Assembly (NCBI GenBank): GCA_030549175.1
Contig: JAUKUA010000005.1
Coordinates: 3,410,001 to 3,474,000, forward strand
DNA: 64,000 nucleotides
Direction: 5' to 3'
Source: Lasiosphaeris hirsuta
Taxonomy: Eukaryota > Ascomycota > Sordariomycetes > Sordariales > Lasiosphaeriaceae
Shown here: positions 1-11,044 of the stretch, in pieces
Numbering within the stretch: position 1 is the stretch's first letter
How the letters are laid out: every line of letters starts with the position of its first letter
The notes under the pieces: generated by a model
The model's input: only the letters and a program-made list of their open reading frames with translations
Database searches by the model: none
What the model was told of the DNA's origin: nothing
Program-made: the position numbers and the translations under genes

Positions 1-204
1 GCAGAGCCGACACGATTGGCCGCCCGTACGACGCCACGAGCCAGGATCCTGGTTCCCATCCCTCCCTGACGAGGAAATCGTCAATGTACTCTTGGCTTCC
101 CTCTTCTGTACCGCCCCCGCGTCAGCGCAACCCATTGTATACATGCAGCGACATAGGCCGCGGTGAGAGCAAATCGGTTGCACCTCTGGGTCTGCTTCTC
201 GTCT

Positions 205-270
205 ACTGCTGCTTCTTCTTCTTCTTCTTCTTCTTCTTCTGCCGCCGCCGCCGCTGCTGCTGCTGCTGCT
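205..270. repeat. Compound trinucleotide repeat (CTT)n-(GCC)n-(GCT)n
   Basis: About nine CTT units are followed directly by GCC units and then GCT/CTG units. In translation it gives homopolymers of Ser, Ala, Cys or Glu, which explains the spurious open frames here. Confidence 0.9.
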
Positions 271-458
271 GTTTCTGCTGTGCTGTTCTGTGTTACGCTG
301 CGCTGGTTGCCGGTGCGGCCTTGGGCTGGGCGAGAACAACTTGATTCCGCTCTCTCTTCCCTGGAGTGATCTCCAATGCACGTAACCCAATCCCTGGCCC
401 GAGCCTGTCCCTGTTTTTTCTGGACACTGTGGTAGGGGGTAAGGTGTGCCACCCTGTC

Positions 459-507
459 ACTCTCTCTCTCTCTCTCTCTCCCTCTCACACACACACACAC
501 ACACACC
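459..507. repeat. Compound dinucleotide repeat (CT)n-(CA)n
   Basis: A CT run of about 12 units is followed by a CA run of about 10 units. It is a typical fungal intergenic microsatellite and is expected to vary in length between isolates. Confidence 0.9.
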
Positions 508-997
508 AGCATGACAAAAACAACACTGTGTGTGTGTCTGCATGCGGGTTTTTCTCTGTTTTTTTTGTCACGAAATTTCATCTGAGTTCCAGGTGCAATA
601 AAATGATGCCTAGCATGCCTGTCAAGCGTAGGCTTGTGTGCGGTTCCAACTCTGTTCTGACGTGACATGCTAAGGTATGTATACATGTACCTAAGCTAGA
701 GGTCGCTCACCCCTCCCCCCAGAATCTGAAGACTGGGAAGGGAAAAATCAACCAATGCCAGCGGCTGAAGAAGCAGCGACTCATAACTCACGACAAAAAA
801 CTTGAGGCAGGATCTGATCCAAGCTCGGCCCCGTAATACACCTTGCGGCACGACACCTCAAACAAGAGGAGGAAGGAGAGAGAAAAAAAACAACAGAACC
901 AGTGCACGGCCGCTACGCCCCAAGCCTTCCCGTGCGGTTTCCGTCACTGAATCAAAACGAAAGGACAACATCTCCGCACTCCTGCGCGGATGAGATG

Positions 998-1002
998 GCT
1001 GC

Positions 1003-1033
<31 letters not shown>

Positions 1034-1043
1034 ACTGCTGCTG
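998..1043. repeat. Imperfect (GCT)n repeat
   Basis: About fifteen GCT-type units are interrupted twice by ACT. There is no supporting gene around it, so the alanine run it could encode is not taken as coding. Confidence 0.85.
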
Positions 1044-2033
1044 CCGTCGACAATTCATGGGGGCGGCCCAGCAGCAAAATCCAGCCCCATGAGGCCCATC
1101 ACAAGCTTAGTAGCCCCTCTAATATGCTGCGAACTGCAAGTGCAACCGCAATGGGGGAAGACATGAAGACCCAAGCAACAACAAAAAAAGCACGCAGCAA
1201 GCAAGCAAGCAGTCCCTTACTACTAAGGCGCCCAAAATAGGGCCAGGGAGCCCCAGCACTTCGGCTGCTCTCACCGCGTTGCCTAGCCTAGGTAGAGGAA
1301 AGGTAGGGAAGGGGGGTCATCGTAACCGTAGGTAACTATTTGGGGGCGGTCTTGGTCCTGAAAAGAGTGTTGCGCGCGCTGTGGTTCAGAAGCGTTGCTC
1401 TCTCACCGATTTTGCATAGCCACACGTACCTGACCTACCTGACCCTGACTCCTCCATCCTCGTGCTGCTGTGCTACTGTGCTGTGCTGTGCTGTACTAGA
1501 CTTTGCCCTTTCCCGTTCCGCACGCGAGATGATGCGGGCAAGGCAGGCAGGCAATATTAAATTTCCCACACACGCTGGCCCGCGAGTTCGGGGTGAGTAA
1601 TGATTCTGGCCCCATGATATGATTTTTTTTCTTGGTCTTGTAAAGTGGTCGGGAGATTCCGCGGGTATGGGGGAGGAGGGCTATGTCATTAGGATGTTCA
1701 TGTGTTTCAAGAGCTTGCTTGGTGTGGGTGTGTGTGTGTGACCACAGACCTGACATGGACAGTACAAGCCCAACGAGGCAGGCGGTGTCCCCGGTGTCAA
1801 CCTGTTGGCCCTAGCTCACCGAGGAATAAGACGACCACATCCATCTTACAGATGACAGCTTGGACGTACAGCCCAGGGCGGACAGACAGAGAGGACGACG
1901 GACAGTGCCCCAAAAAAAAACATCTCGCACAGCAAACAATCAGTCGCATGGGCGGGCGGGACGTTCAGGGCCCCCAGGGGTAAGCCAGCACCCCGGCCCA
2001 GCTGGCCCAGGGACACTAGCTCGCCCTGGCGCA

Positions 2034-2054
2034 CAACGCAACGCAACGCAACGC
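2034..2054. repeat. Short (AACGC)n pentanucleotide repeat
   Basis: Four tandem AACGC-type units. A TTC run follows about 85 bases further on (2138-2160). Confidence 0.8.
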
Positions 2055-3960
2055 GAACGCAAGGGGAAGGAGGGGGAGGGGTTCCAACAAGGCTTGCCCG
2101 CCCACTTGTTCTAGCTTGTATTGTAGTGGGGTTTTGCTTCTCTTCTTCTTCTTCTTCTTCCTCTTTGCTACTGCGGAAGGAAAGAAAGGGAATGTGGATC
2201 GCTGCTCGCTTTGAGGGATAGAGGACGGGATCAACGTGGGAGGGCAGGGTGGCGCAACGCCCGGATCGGACGCCTTCGCCGCGGGGTGGGCCGGGGGGAG
2301 GGGACGGTTTTGGGGTTGGGACTGCCCCCATTGCTGCGATGCCCATCCGGCATATATCTGTTAGGGTTAGGAGATTGAGTTAGTTCGCTCTCGGCAGCGC
2401 GGGTAGGCAGCATGGTCTTTTTTTTTCCGGCGATGATGCTGGAGACGGAGATGGAAGCCGTTCAAGGGGGTAGACACTCTGTCATCGGCCTGCATGACCG
2501 CCCGGCCTGCCAGGCCGGGTTTGATAGAGCAAAGACAGCTGGCGGATTAGGATATGGTTTGTGATATTGGGGTTTTCTCGGGGGTGGAACATGGCGCGAG
2601 TAGGAAGTACTACAGAGTGTAGGGGTAGAGAGGTGTTGGAGGGTTTCGCAGTCAACACTGAACAGGCGAGGACGATGGCAGGCAAACAATTAGGCAACTG
2701 GTGGCCGTCGTCTGCGGCCGACCTCTCTTTTGCCTCTTTGCGTGTGCGGTGCACACGGCAGGACTGGCAATGATGGTTCAGTTTGCGGCGCGCAGATTGC
2801 CCCTCGTATGTGATGTGCGTCTCGTCTCGTTGTCATGAGCGGCCGCGGCTCTGGCTGCAGGCAAAGTCTGTATGCAGACTGGAAGAGTAGCATTTGTAGC
2901 ACTTGTAGCTTTTGTAGATGTTGGTATATACTGTATCGGTGGGACAAGGCTGACGGTAACATGTGGCTCGGCCCAATCCGCGATGCCGCTGTGCCATTCG
3001 GTGTGGACTTCACACGGCAGACCTGGCCGGGAAAGCTGGACAACGAACCGATGGGCCATGGGACCCTGGGGTTGGGCTGGCCGGGGAGCGAGTCGGCATT
3101 CGAGGTTTCCTTTTCGGTTTCATGATCTGGAGCTTGGGTCCTTGACTGCCTGCTTGCTCGTCGAGCTGGCACCTCAAGTTTCTTGCTGCTGCTTGCAGCC
3201 AGCGACTTTCGGTTGGTGCCGTCCAGCAGGGCCGCCAGCAGTTGGGAACCCGAGGAACCTAAGGCCGTGGATACCATGCACGTGCCGATTGGGTGTGTTG
3301 TTCGACAGATGAAAATGCAGAAAAAAGTGCAGAAACCACTGACACCGTGTCTGCGTAGCCGTTCGTGGCAGTCATCATCAACCGAGTCAAGTCGACTTGA
3401 ACTCTCCATCAGTATGAAGGCGTAACAAAGCGCTGCTGCCGCGCGTGGTTCATCTGACGCCCAAGGCGTCCCGCGGCATGCTTGCAGGGCTTGATCTGTT
3501 AGCAGGGCACGAGGGCTTTGCGCCCGAGGTGGCACGATGACCCCTGTCCGAGCTACTGAGCTAACGAAGCAACCCTGCAGATGCGTAGTGTAAGGTGGAG
3601 GAATTGCAATTGCAAACGAGATCCATCTCATGACTACAACTACTGCAACGGCTGTAATTGAATGCAGAAGGTGAGAGGAGCGCTAGGCTACTACCCCGCC
3701 ATCGTTGAAGCAGCGAGTCAGGGCTCGGGAATTCCTTTTTGAGGCATCTCATATGCTCCTGCCACTCAATGTTCTGCAGAGCGGCCTCCTTTTTTTCGAC
3801 CACGTATCACTATTCCCTGACTCTCCGCAGCCCAACCTTTATCACCGCCGCCAGATTCATCACTGCCGTTCCTGTGACGCGCTTTCACTCGTCCACCCGC
3901 GCCCCCGCTCCGTCGTCACTCCGCACCCGTCCTCCCGCACCCGCTCCCGCCCGCGCAAGG

Positions 3961-5503
3961 ATGGCCCCGCCCCAGTCGGCCTACGACTTTCTCGACTTTG
4001 TCAATGCCTCACCCACCCGTAAGTGTTCGGACCCAACCCCTTTTTGGTATGCTTGGCTGACAAGCTACCCCAGCCTATCATGCCGTTGCCACCGCCGCCA
4101 CCCTCCTCGAGGGCGCTGGTTTCAAGAATATCAAGGAACGTGATAACTGGGCCTCGATCGTGAAGCCCGGCGGTAAGTACTACCTGACGCGCAACGGCTC
4201 GACCTTCGTCGCCTTCGCCGTCGGCGCCAAGTGGAAGGCCGGCAACCCCATCGGCATGATCGGTGCCCACACCGACTCACCCTGTCTCCGCATCAAGCCG
4301 GCGAGTAAGAAGACGGCCAATGGTTTCCTGCAGGTCGGCGTCGAGACGTACGGCGGTGGCATCTGGCACAGTTGGTTCGACCGCGACCTGAGCGTCGCCG
4401 GTCGTGTGCTGGTCCGCGATGGCGCAGGCAACTTTGTCCAGAAGCTGGTCAAGGTCGAGCGTCCCATCCTGCGCATCCCCCACCTGGCCATTCACTTGAG
4501 CCGGGAGCCCAACTTCAACCCCAACAAGGAGGACGAGATGTTGCCCATTCTGGGCCTCGCTGCCGCCGAGTTGAACCGGACTGGTGGGGCTGCCTCCCCT
4601 GAGACGGCCAAGGAGGAAGCCGAGGGCGAGTTCAAGCCTCTGAAGGAGATGACGGAGCGCCACCACCCCTATCTCATCGAGATCGTGGCCGAGCACGCCG
4701 GTGTCGAGGCATCTCAGGTTGTTGATTTTGAGCTCGTGCTCTACGACACGCAAAAGTCTTGCCTGGGTGGTCTCAACGAGGAGTTCATCCTCTCGCCCCG
4801 CCTCGACAACCTCAACATGACGTACTGCAGCGTCGCCGGCCTGATCGCCTCAGTCAAGTCCACCAGCCTGGACCAAGACGCGAGCGTCCGCCTGATCGCG
4901 GGCTTCGACCACGAAGAGATCGGGTCCCTGTCAGCCCAGGGCGCCGACTCCAACATCCTGCCCGCCATCGTGCGCCGCCTGTCGGTACTCCCGTCGGGCT
5001 CCTCGTCCACCTCGTCCGACGGGTCCTCGTACGAGCACGTCGAGTCGGCCGAGGGCGAGGGGGCGACGGCGTTTGAGCAGACGCTGAGCTCGTCATTCCT
5101 CGTGTCGGCCGACATGGCGCACAGCGTGCACCCCAACTACGCGGGCAAATACGAGAGCAACCACCGGCCCGAGATGAACAAGGGCACCGTCATCAAAATC
5201 AACGCCAACCAGCGCTACGCGACCAACTCGCCCGGCATCGTCCTCGTCCAGGAGGCCGCGCGCCTCGCCGGCGTCCCGCTGCAGCTCTTCGTGGTCAAGA
5301 ACGACTCGCCCTGCGGGGGCACCATCGGCCCGATGCTCTCGGCCAAGATGGGCGTGCGGACGCTAGACCTGGGGAATCCGCAGCTGAGCATGCACAGCAT
5401 TCGGGAGACGGGAGGGAGCTATGATGTGGATTACTCGATTCGGCTGTTTGAAAGCTTTTTGAGTAGCTACGGGGAGTTGGAGGCTAAGATTTTTGTGGAT
5501 TAA
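3961..5503 (+). CDS. Aspartyl aminopeptidase, peptidase family M18
   Basis: Removes N-terminal Asp or Glu from peptides; a dinuclear zinc enzyme of cytosol and vacuole in fungi. Exons are 3961-4018 and 4074-5503. Splicing at GTAAGT restores the family motif SPTPYHAV near residues 18-25. Metal and catalytic motifs are present: GAHTDSP in the first third, DHEEIGS in the middle, SADMAHSVHPNY and the C-terminal GGTIGPM with DLGNPQLSMHS. About 490 residues, the usual family length. The start at 3961 has a strong context (A at -3, G at +4). An in-frame ATG at 3769 would add 64 residues that look like a mitochondrial presequence (see findings). Either start is possible; the enzyme identity is secure. 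Confidence 0.95.
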
Positions 5504-6398
5504 GGGGCGGGAACACCTTTTTAAAAAGGCGCTTTTGGGAAGCCCCCCGCGAGTTTGTCGCTTACAAACATTATGTAGGTCAAGACAGATTGAAGATGGG
5601 GCACTGGGGTAACATAAGAGCAATGTTCTTGAAACGCTAGGTATTCGGGCAGCAATAGGGAGTTTGCATATCTGACTTTGGAAAAACAGGTTGATGTCGG
5701 AGGTGGCGCTGCCGCTAGACGCCATGCTACCGATATGTTGCGAGGGACGTGTCAATCGAGGGATGACAGATATCGTGTGCTTTGATAACCTGGACAGTGT
5801 GTATGTATATTGTTTTGCTCTGTCACACAAATCGCCACGCCCCTTTGAAGGTGTCTCTGAGACGTTCCAACATAGGTACCCTATTGGCCTAGAGCTTAAC
5901 CAATAGCTGCAGGCGTACTTCACAGGATGTGAACGCTACAGTAGCTCTCAAGGGAATACACGCCACCGTCTCCCCCCGGGTTGTTGTTCCAAATCCCGGG
6001 AGGCGCTAGGTATGACTGCCTCTGTTGAACTTTTCCTAACTCGAGCCAGCAGAGAAATCTCTACTCGGCCCAGCGTAGAGCGCCTTGGGTCCCAATTCTA
6101 GCAGCAATCTTTTGGGTTTAACGGCGGAACGGCCTCGTCTTTCACATCAACGCGGAGCAAGCAAAATGCGGTCATGTCTTCAGCAGCTGGCCGACCAAGG
6201 TGGCCGAAGGTGGGGCCGAAGGCACGGGAGTGGGCGTGTCAGGCGGCTGGCTTCAAGTATTGCAAAGCGGAGGGGGTGTTGCCCGTCGGGTTCTAGCTCG
6301 ACGGATGCCGGGGGGCCTGCTGGTGTGGGAACAATGTGAGTCGCCACGCTAGCAGCTGACTGCGAAGACGGCGACTAAAGAATAAGAGCTCGAACTGC
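5504..6398. other. Intergenic, no feature seen
   Basis: This is the 3' flank of the aminopeptidase gene. Open frames here are shadows without coding character. No RNA gene or repeat was recognised. Confidence 0.6.
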
Positions 6399-6881
6399 TT
6401 AAAAAAGATTGCCTCGGACTAACTGCTTCACACGTCGCCGACGGCAATAAGACCAGGGCTCCGCGCCTGGAGCACTGGACTTCGGCCTCGCACGTGGTAA
6501 GTTTAAAACCTCTCTTCTATATCTACCCCCTGATAACGAGAAGGGTATGGTGTAACTAGTCTCGCCTGGTGCTGAGGGTAATGTTGGCTGGAATTTGAAT
6601 ACCAACACACTAACATGCTCGTGGTTGCCGCATTGCCATGGTGTTTTCAGCTTGTTCGCGACGGGTTGCACCTTGGACTGGCTGCAGGACTCGGCTCTTG
6701 GGCCTCCCACAAATAGCCTGGCAGTGTCCAGGGCGAAGACGACGACGACGACGAGCAGGGCAGGGACCGTAATAGTGTCCCACCAGTCCATTTTCCCCAG
6801 CGCGACAGGGTTCAACACCAAAGGCGATATCAACCAGCCCAGAAACCCAACACAATGTGCCATGTTACAATTATCAAGCAC
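6399..6881 (-). CDS. Possible small membrane protein or exon, unrecognised
   Basis: I do not recognise this frame. It contains one hydrophobic segment that could span a membrane, centred on residues WWDTITVPALLVVVVVFALD, and the codons around that segment are GC-rich at the third position like the real genes nearby. The second half loses that character. The frame is open upstream of the first ATG, and a possible splice acceptor (TTTCGTTCAG) lies near 6920, so it could be an internal exon of a longer gene whose other exons I could not find. It could also be chance. Confidence 0.25.
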   Translation of the reverse strand: MLDNCNMAHCVGFLGWLISPLVLNPVALGKMDWWDTITVPALLVVVVVFALDTARLFVGGPRAESCSQSKVQPVANKLKTPWQCGNHEHVSVLVFKFQPTLPSAPGETSYTIPFSLSGGRYRREVLNLPRARPKSSAPGAEPWSYCRRRRVKQLVRGNLF

Positions 6882-7510
6882 ACCCTCAGGTGCAACGTCC
6901 TCCCGCGGGACACCTGGGTCCTGAACGAAACTTCAAGTTGTCATAACACGGTATGCTGCAGCCTCAGCAGATTGAGGGCGACGCTCTTGTTATGTTGGTG
7001 AATCCTGAGCAGGGAGAGTGAGAGCAGGAGGCAAGGGCGATCGTAGCAGATCAAGTAGTCTGCCGCAACACATGGACTTGGAGGAATCAAAAATGATGCT
7101 TGTCCAGGAGCACTCGACGCTGCATATTCGAAGAGCAAGGATGGGACTGGCCGGATTAATTTTTTTACTGTAGCGGTACTGTCGGGAGTGACGGTGTAGG
7201 ATTTTGATATTTCTCAGTGTCGGGCACCCACGGACAGATTTGAATGGGTACTCATGCATGTGTCTCCGCAAGCCGCCCAGAAATCTCAGGTCCCGCGACG
7301 TGACCACTGACCATGGCATAGCGTTGCATGCAATGCACCACAGAGTTTGCGTCGACGACCGCGACCGAGTTCCAATGGGGGGTATGATGCCCGGGTCCGA
7401 TGATGGTGCGGCCGGATGATGATATGAGCTACGTCCATCCTCGGCTTCATCACCCAGCTCGCTAGCTCCATTATGATCCTCGACGAGCCCGCTCGGAACC
7501 AGCCTGGGCC

Positions 7511-7690
7511 CTACATTTCCTTCTTCTCCTCGGTGGGTAGTGTCAGTCTCCCCTTTTCCAGCCTTTTCAATACAGACTTGAGGTCTTCTATTGCCAACTC
7601 CATCACCTCCTTGTGCCTGAAGAGCGCCGCGTTTGTTAAAATGGGAGGAATAAACTGCTGGGGTAAACGTCCCCCCGTCCTAGATAGTGC
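7511..7690 (-). CDS. Orphan terminal exon or gene fragment, unknown
   Basis: Minus-strand frame ending at a TAG at 7511-7513. It reads like a genuine protein C-terminus: a Phe-Ile-Pro-Pro start, then a charged amphipathic stretch including MELAIEDLKSVLKRLEKG. The frame is closed by a stop just upstream, and CTATCTAG or CCCCAGCAG could serve as acceptor. No matching upstream exon was found in 7.7-8.4 kb, so this is either the end of a gene I failed to assemble or a relic. No function can be assigned. Confidence 0.3.
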   Translation of the reverse strand, partial: ALSRTGGRLPQQFIPPILTNAALFRHKEVMELAIEDLKSVLKRLEKGRLTLPTEEKKEM

Positions 7691-7699
7691 CCCTCGGAT

Positions 7700-8478
7700 G
7701 AGAATGGTGAGTCATCTTCGGGTGGGAGGACCCCGAGGTCCCTGTCCAGGACCCTCCGGACCCTAGGTAGACAGGGCGGAGCGGAGATCAAGAAGACGTA
7801 GGAGGCCGAGAGGGAAAGGTCCGCTGGTGTTGGTCGCACTTGGCCGGACGTGGCGACACCATGGTACAGAGAACCCCATCCCCATCCAAGCCATTTCCAA
7901 TCTTGAGTTAGACTTGGATAGGTCGCATTCAAGTCGGCCGGGCTTGAGCACACATGCCAGCCCCAACCATGCTATGTCCCCAATGGCGGGCCCGCTCAAC
8001 CGGAAGACGGGTGTGGATAGCAAACCATTCTTGACGGTAAGCACCGTCGCCAGATCGCAATGGCAATACACCATCATCTCGCACAAACCCGAAGCCCACG
8101 CCGGGAACAGGGCCTATCTCTCGGCGTGGCGTTTCCTTGCGTTTGCCTTTCTCCCTTGAATCTTTGCCAGCCATTACGACCGTCCGACTTCGACATGGCC
8201 CCTGCCGTGAATAGAAAGGAAGTCAAAGGGCTTTGAGACTCTACACCAAATGGCCAAGCGTCTGAACAAGATACCTTATTTGACTTCACCACCTCCCGTG
8301 GAAGTGTTCCTTTTCATGTTCGATGACCTATCTGATCCAATCAACACTGAACATCACAGCAGGTCGTTGCCCTCGGCGTGAACACCACGCCTCCCACACC
8401 TCGCGGCGCAGCACCAGCGCTCTGACATCCAGTCGAAAACAGCCCACAACCCATCCCTCACCACGCTAAAAGGGCCCA
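7700..8478. other. Gene-poor stretch
   Basis: No exon could be supported on either strand, although it lies upstream of the orphan exon at 7511-7690. Only short shadow frames are present. Confidence 0.5.
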
Positions 8479-9587
8479 TCACCTCCCCCATCCCTCCCCC
8501 TCCGCCCTAATCATCTCCCTTAACCTCCGCCTCGCCACCTCCAAAATCCCCTCTATCTCCTCCCACTCGTCCCAATGCCCGCCCACGACCTCCCCAATCA
8601 CCCGAGACACGAAGCCCAGGGCCGCCACCTCCCTCACCGCGGGCGAGCCCCCCTCGTCGAAGAGGAGCAGCGCAAAGTGCTCCAGGCGCCCGAGGAAGCG
8701 GCCCGTCGAGAGGTAGTGTGCGTGGAAGGGGCAGAGGCGGTCCGGGTCCGGGTCCGGATGCGAGGGGGTACAGTGCGTACAGGAGGGGGTCGGGGGGTAG
8801 GGAGGGTGGGGGGGGATGTTATTAGTCGGGGGTCAGTTTGGTTTTGTTTTGACATGAAAAGGGGGGGGGGGGGCGGTTAGAAGGTTTGAAGCATATGAAA
8901 GCTCGACTTGAATGGAGAGAGAGGGAGGGGACTCTTACGCAGAGTTTTCATTTCGGGTAGGGACGTCGTTCTCTGGCTCCCCTGAGCCTTTACATACCTC
9001 CCACCTCCAGCATCGACGATAACCAGCTGACGGGGCGTTGGCCCGAAGTCTTCAACACTAGCACCCACATCGCGGCGCGGCACCATCTCGGCTGCAGAGC
9101 TCCCCCTTGGCTGAACACTCCCACCATCCCCTATCTTGGACCCGACGGCCAAGTCCGTCGACGAGACACTCCGTCGACGAGACACTCCGTCGACGAGACA
9201 CTCCGTCGACGAGACACTCTCTGACCGGCTCCTACTCCCCGGCTCGTAGGGAAGCACCCTCGGGTTGAGCTTCCACGTTGACTTCCTGTGGGAAATGGGA
9301 GAGTACCTCGCCGAATCGTGACTCGGAGGGGGTATACGGATGGACAGGTCCTGAGGGGGTTGATGGACCCTCTTTTTGTGTTGCTGACGCCCTGGGTCGC
9401 CAAGGCGCTGACGTACTGTGCTGGGAAGGCTGAAAACCGGGACCGACTCGGGGACCACGGGGATCATATACCCGTCTTCAGGCTCCATGCAATTGGGAAT
9501 ATTGGGGCTGTGGTATCTCACGATGGCGGCGTGGGCGGCCTCGATGGCCCTGGCCTCGAGGTAGTCTCGGGTACCTATAATTGGCAT
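8479..9587 (-). CDS. Hypothetical protein, splice structure unresolved
   Basis: Two coding-like blocks on the minus strand. Block one starts at an ATG at 9587 (context CCACAATGCC) and stays open to a good donor, GTAAGAG, at 8938. It begins MPIIGTRDYLEARAIEAAHA and then becomes a Ser/Arg/Pro-rich low-complexity region containing a 16-bp tandem repeat. Block two, about 8760 down to the TGA at 8479-8481, reads RLCPFHAHYLSTGRFLGRLE followed by an acidic, helical C-terminus. The two blocks are in different frames and no AG acceptor exists between them, so the join is unknown. I do not recognise the family. They could also be two loci. Confidence 0.4.
9155..9218. repeat. 16-bp tandem repeat, four copies, inside a coding frame
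   Basis: Four perfect consecutive copies of CCGTCGACGAGACACT at 9155, 9171, 9187 and 9203. Each carries a GTCGAC palindrome. The unit is not a multiple of three, so successive copies are read in different frames of the overlapping minus-strand gene. Confidence 0.95.
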
Positions 9588-9931
9588 TGTGGCTGGAGGA
9601 ATGATAAACTGAGTCGGACTTCTAAAATCTTGTTATTTTTGTTGACGGAAGTGATAGTCGTGAAACCGCTGTTGGCGGCGTGGGGATAACCGCAGCACCG
9701 CCTTCAAATGTTGCAGCTAGCAGCCCATGCGAAGCCTCAAATCCTTGACCAACCCAAGTCTAAAAAGTCTCACAACTACGAGAAGACCGCCCTGTGTTCT
9801 GTACCCAACACCGAGTGCAACATCCGCCGCCAACTGACAGTCTTTTGGCAACCGTGGAGTAAGAAAGGTATCGTGAGACTTGAAGGTTTAACTTCCCCAA
9901 CCATAATTTGCCTTCAAACAGCCCTGGGGAA

Positions 9932-10233
9932 TCAAGAACTCAACTTGTACGTCAAGTCATACCAAAACGACAACAGGTCGTCAGGCACCGAGATAGCACC
10001 CACGGTGCGAGGGTCCGTCTCGGTCGGGGCAGCGGCCTCGTCGTATTGGTATCCCAGTTGACTTTGCCGAAGATTAACTGTCGATGCGTACACCCAAAAC
10101 CCACAACTCTCCTGCCCTTGTCCTTCTTATACCTCTCCTCACCCATAGCCCATTCGAACACGGCAGCCGTCACCCAAAGCTTCTCAACCGTGGCCAGAGC
10201 ATCATCCCAATTCCACGGAACCAAGCCATTCAT
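9932..10233 (-). CDS. Small two-exon hypothetical protein
   Basis: Predicted exons are 10233-10143 and 10077-9932 with a 65-nt intron (donor GTGAGG, acceptor CATCGACAG), giving 78 residues. The splice joins two protein-like stretches that lie in different frames: MNGLVPWNWDDALATVEKLW before it and acidic DEAAAPTETDPRTVGA then SVPDDLLSFWYDLTY after it. This agreement is the main evidence. No domain is recognised. It may be the 5' part of the gene at 8479-9587, but I could not join them in frame. Confidence 0.35.
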
Positions 10234-11044
10234 CCCGCCTCCGCCAGTTGTCAGCCAGTGTTGTGAAGCCCTCAAAGCACAAAGCTCTTCATCGCCAACC
10301 CAATCACAAGACCCAGCTCTTTGAACCCGTGTGCTTCCCCACAACCAAAAAGCCATGTCGCACGGTTACCTCGCGAAACACAAAGGCCCCCCAAGAAAAG
10401 GAAGCAGGAGCTAGAATCCAGGAGATGGTCCAGAAGGTGAGCCTGTGAATCGGGTGAAACAAGCAAAGCAAAGGCCATCCCATCAAACCAAGCCCCTTTT
10501 CAACTGCCTACCCCCTTCACCCGAGCAACATGGCGCCACCCCTAATAACATCATACCACCACACATCACAACTCATCCGGAATACAAGAGTAGAACCCTG
10601 ATAAAATACCGCTTCTCAAACAACATTTACTCAATAGTATCTACCTCTGCATCCGTCGTATCCATACCCAGCTCTAGCGACAATGGAACTTGTCCCGACC
10701 ATAAACATCCACTCGTCACCCAGCCTGTATAAATCCACCGCTGCCAGCTTCAAAGGCTGGCTTCACCTCCTACCTCCCATCTCCCTCATCTTTATGTGTC
10801 CTTTCCATTCCCTCTCCCTGCGGCATATCGCATCTATTTATCTTTCTCTCACGTGTAATTTTGTGTGGCAATGGCGCAGTCAGTCTTTCCGCCGAACTCC
10901 AGCAATGCACCAATCACATCCCGCTCCGCCAAGATGCAAACAGGAAAATGGAAGAAAAAAGGAAAAAAAAAACATCAGTCCTTATTTGCCACCCAGTCCA
11001 GTATCGAGTCCAGTTCCCTTCAAAGCCATCTACCTAAAAGCTAC
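10234..11044. other. Intergenic region, probable LOS1 3' flank
   Basis: AT-richer than the flanking genes, with CA/CT-rich tracts. No exon or RNA gene was recognised. Confidence 0.5.

Larger units (their letters stand above)
1..3738. other. Gene-free, microsatellite-rich region
   Basis: No convincing coding exon is seen on either strand. The longest open frame (minus strand, 2690-3631, 313 codons) has no domain, no introns and a composition that looks random. The stretch holds CTT/GCC/GCT, CT/CA, GCT, AACGC and TTC simple repeats, listed separately. It may be the promoter or 5' leader of a gene beyond the left edge, but nothing in the window shows that. Confidence 0.6.

Noticed and set aside
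81..686. 201-codon frame with Ala, Glu and Cys-Val runs
   Set aside because: The frame is produced by the CTT/GCC/GCT and CT/CA microsatellites; nothing outside the repeats looks coding.
2690..3631. 313-codon minus-strand open frame
   Set aside because: No domain, no splice signals, random-looking composition and no high GC at third positions. It is probably chance in GC-rich DNA.
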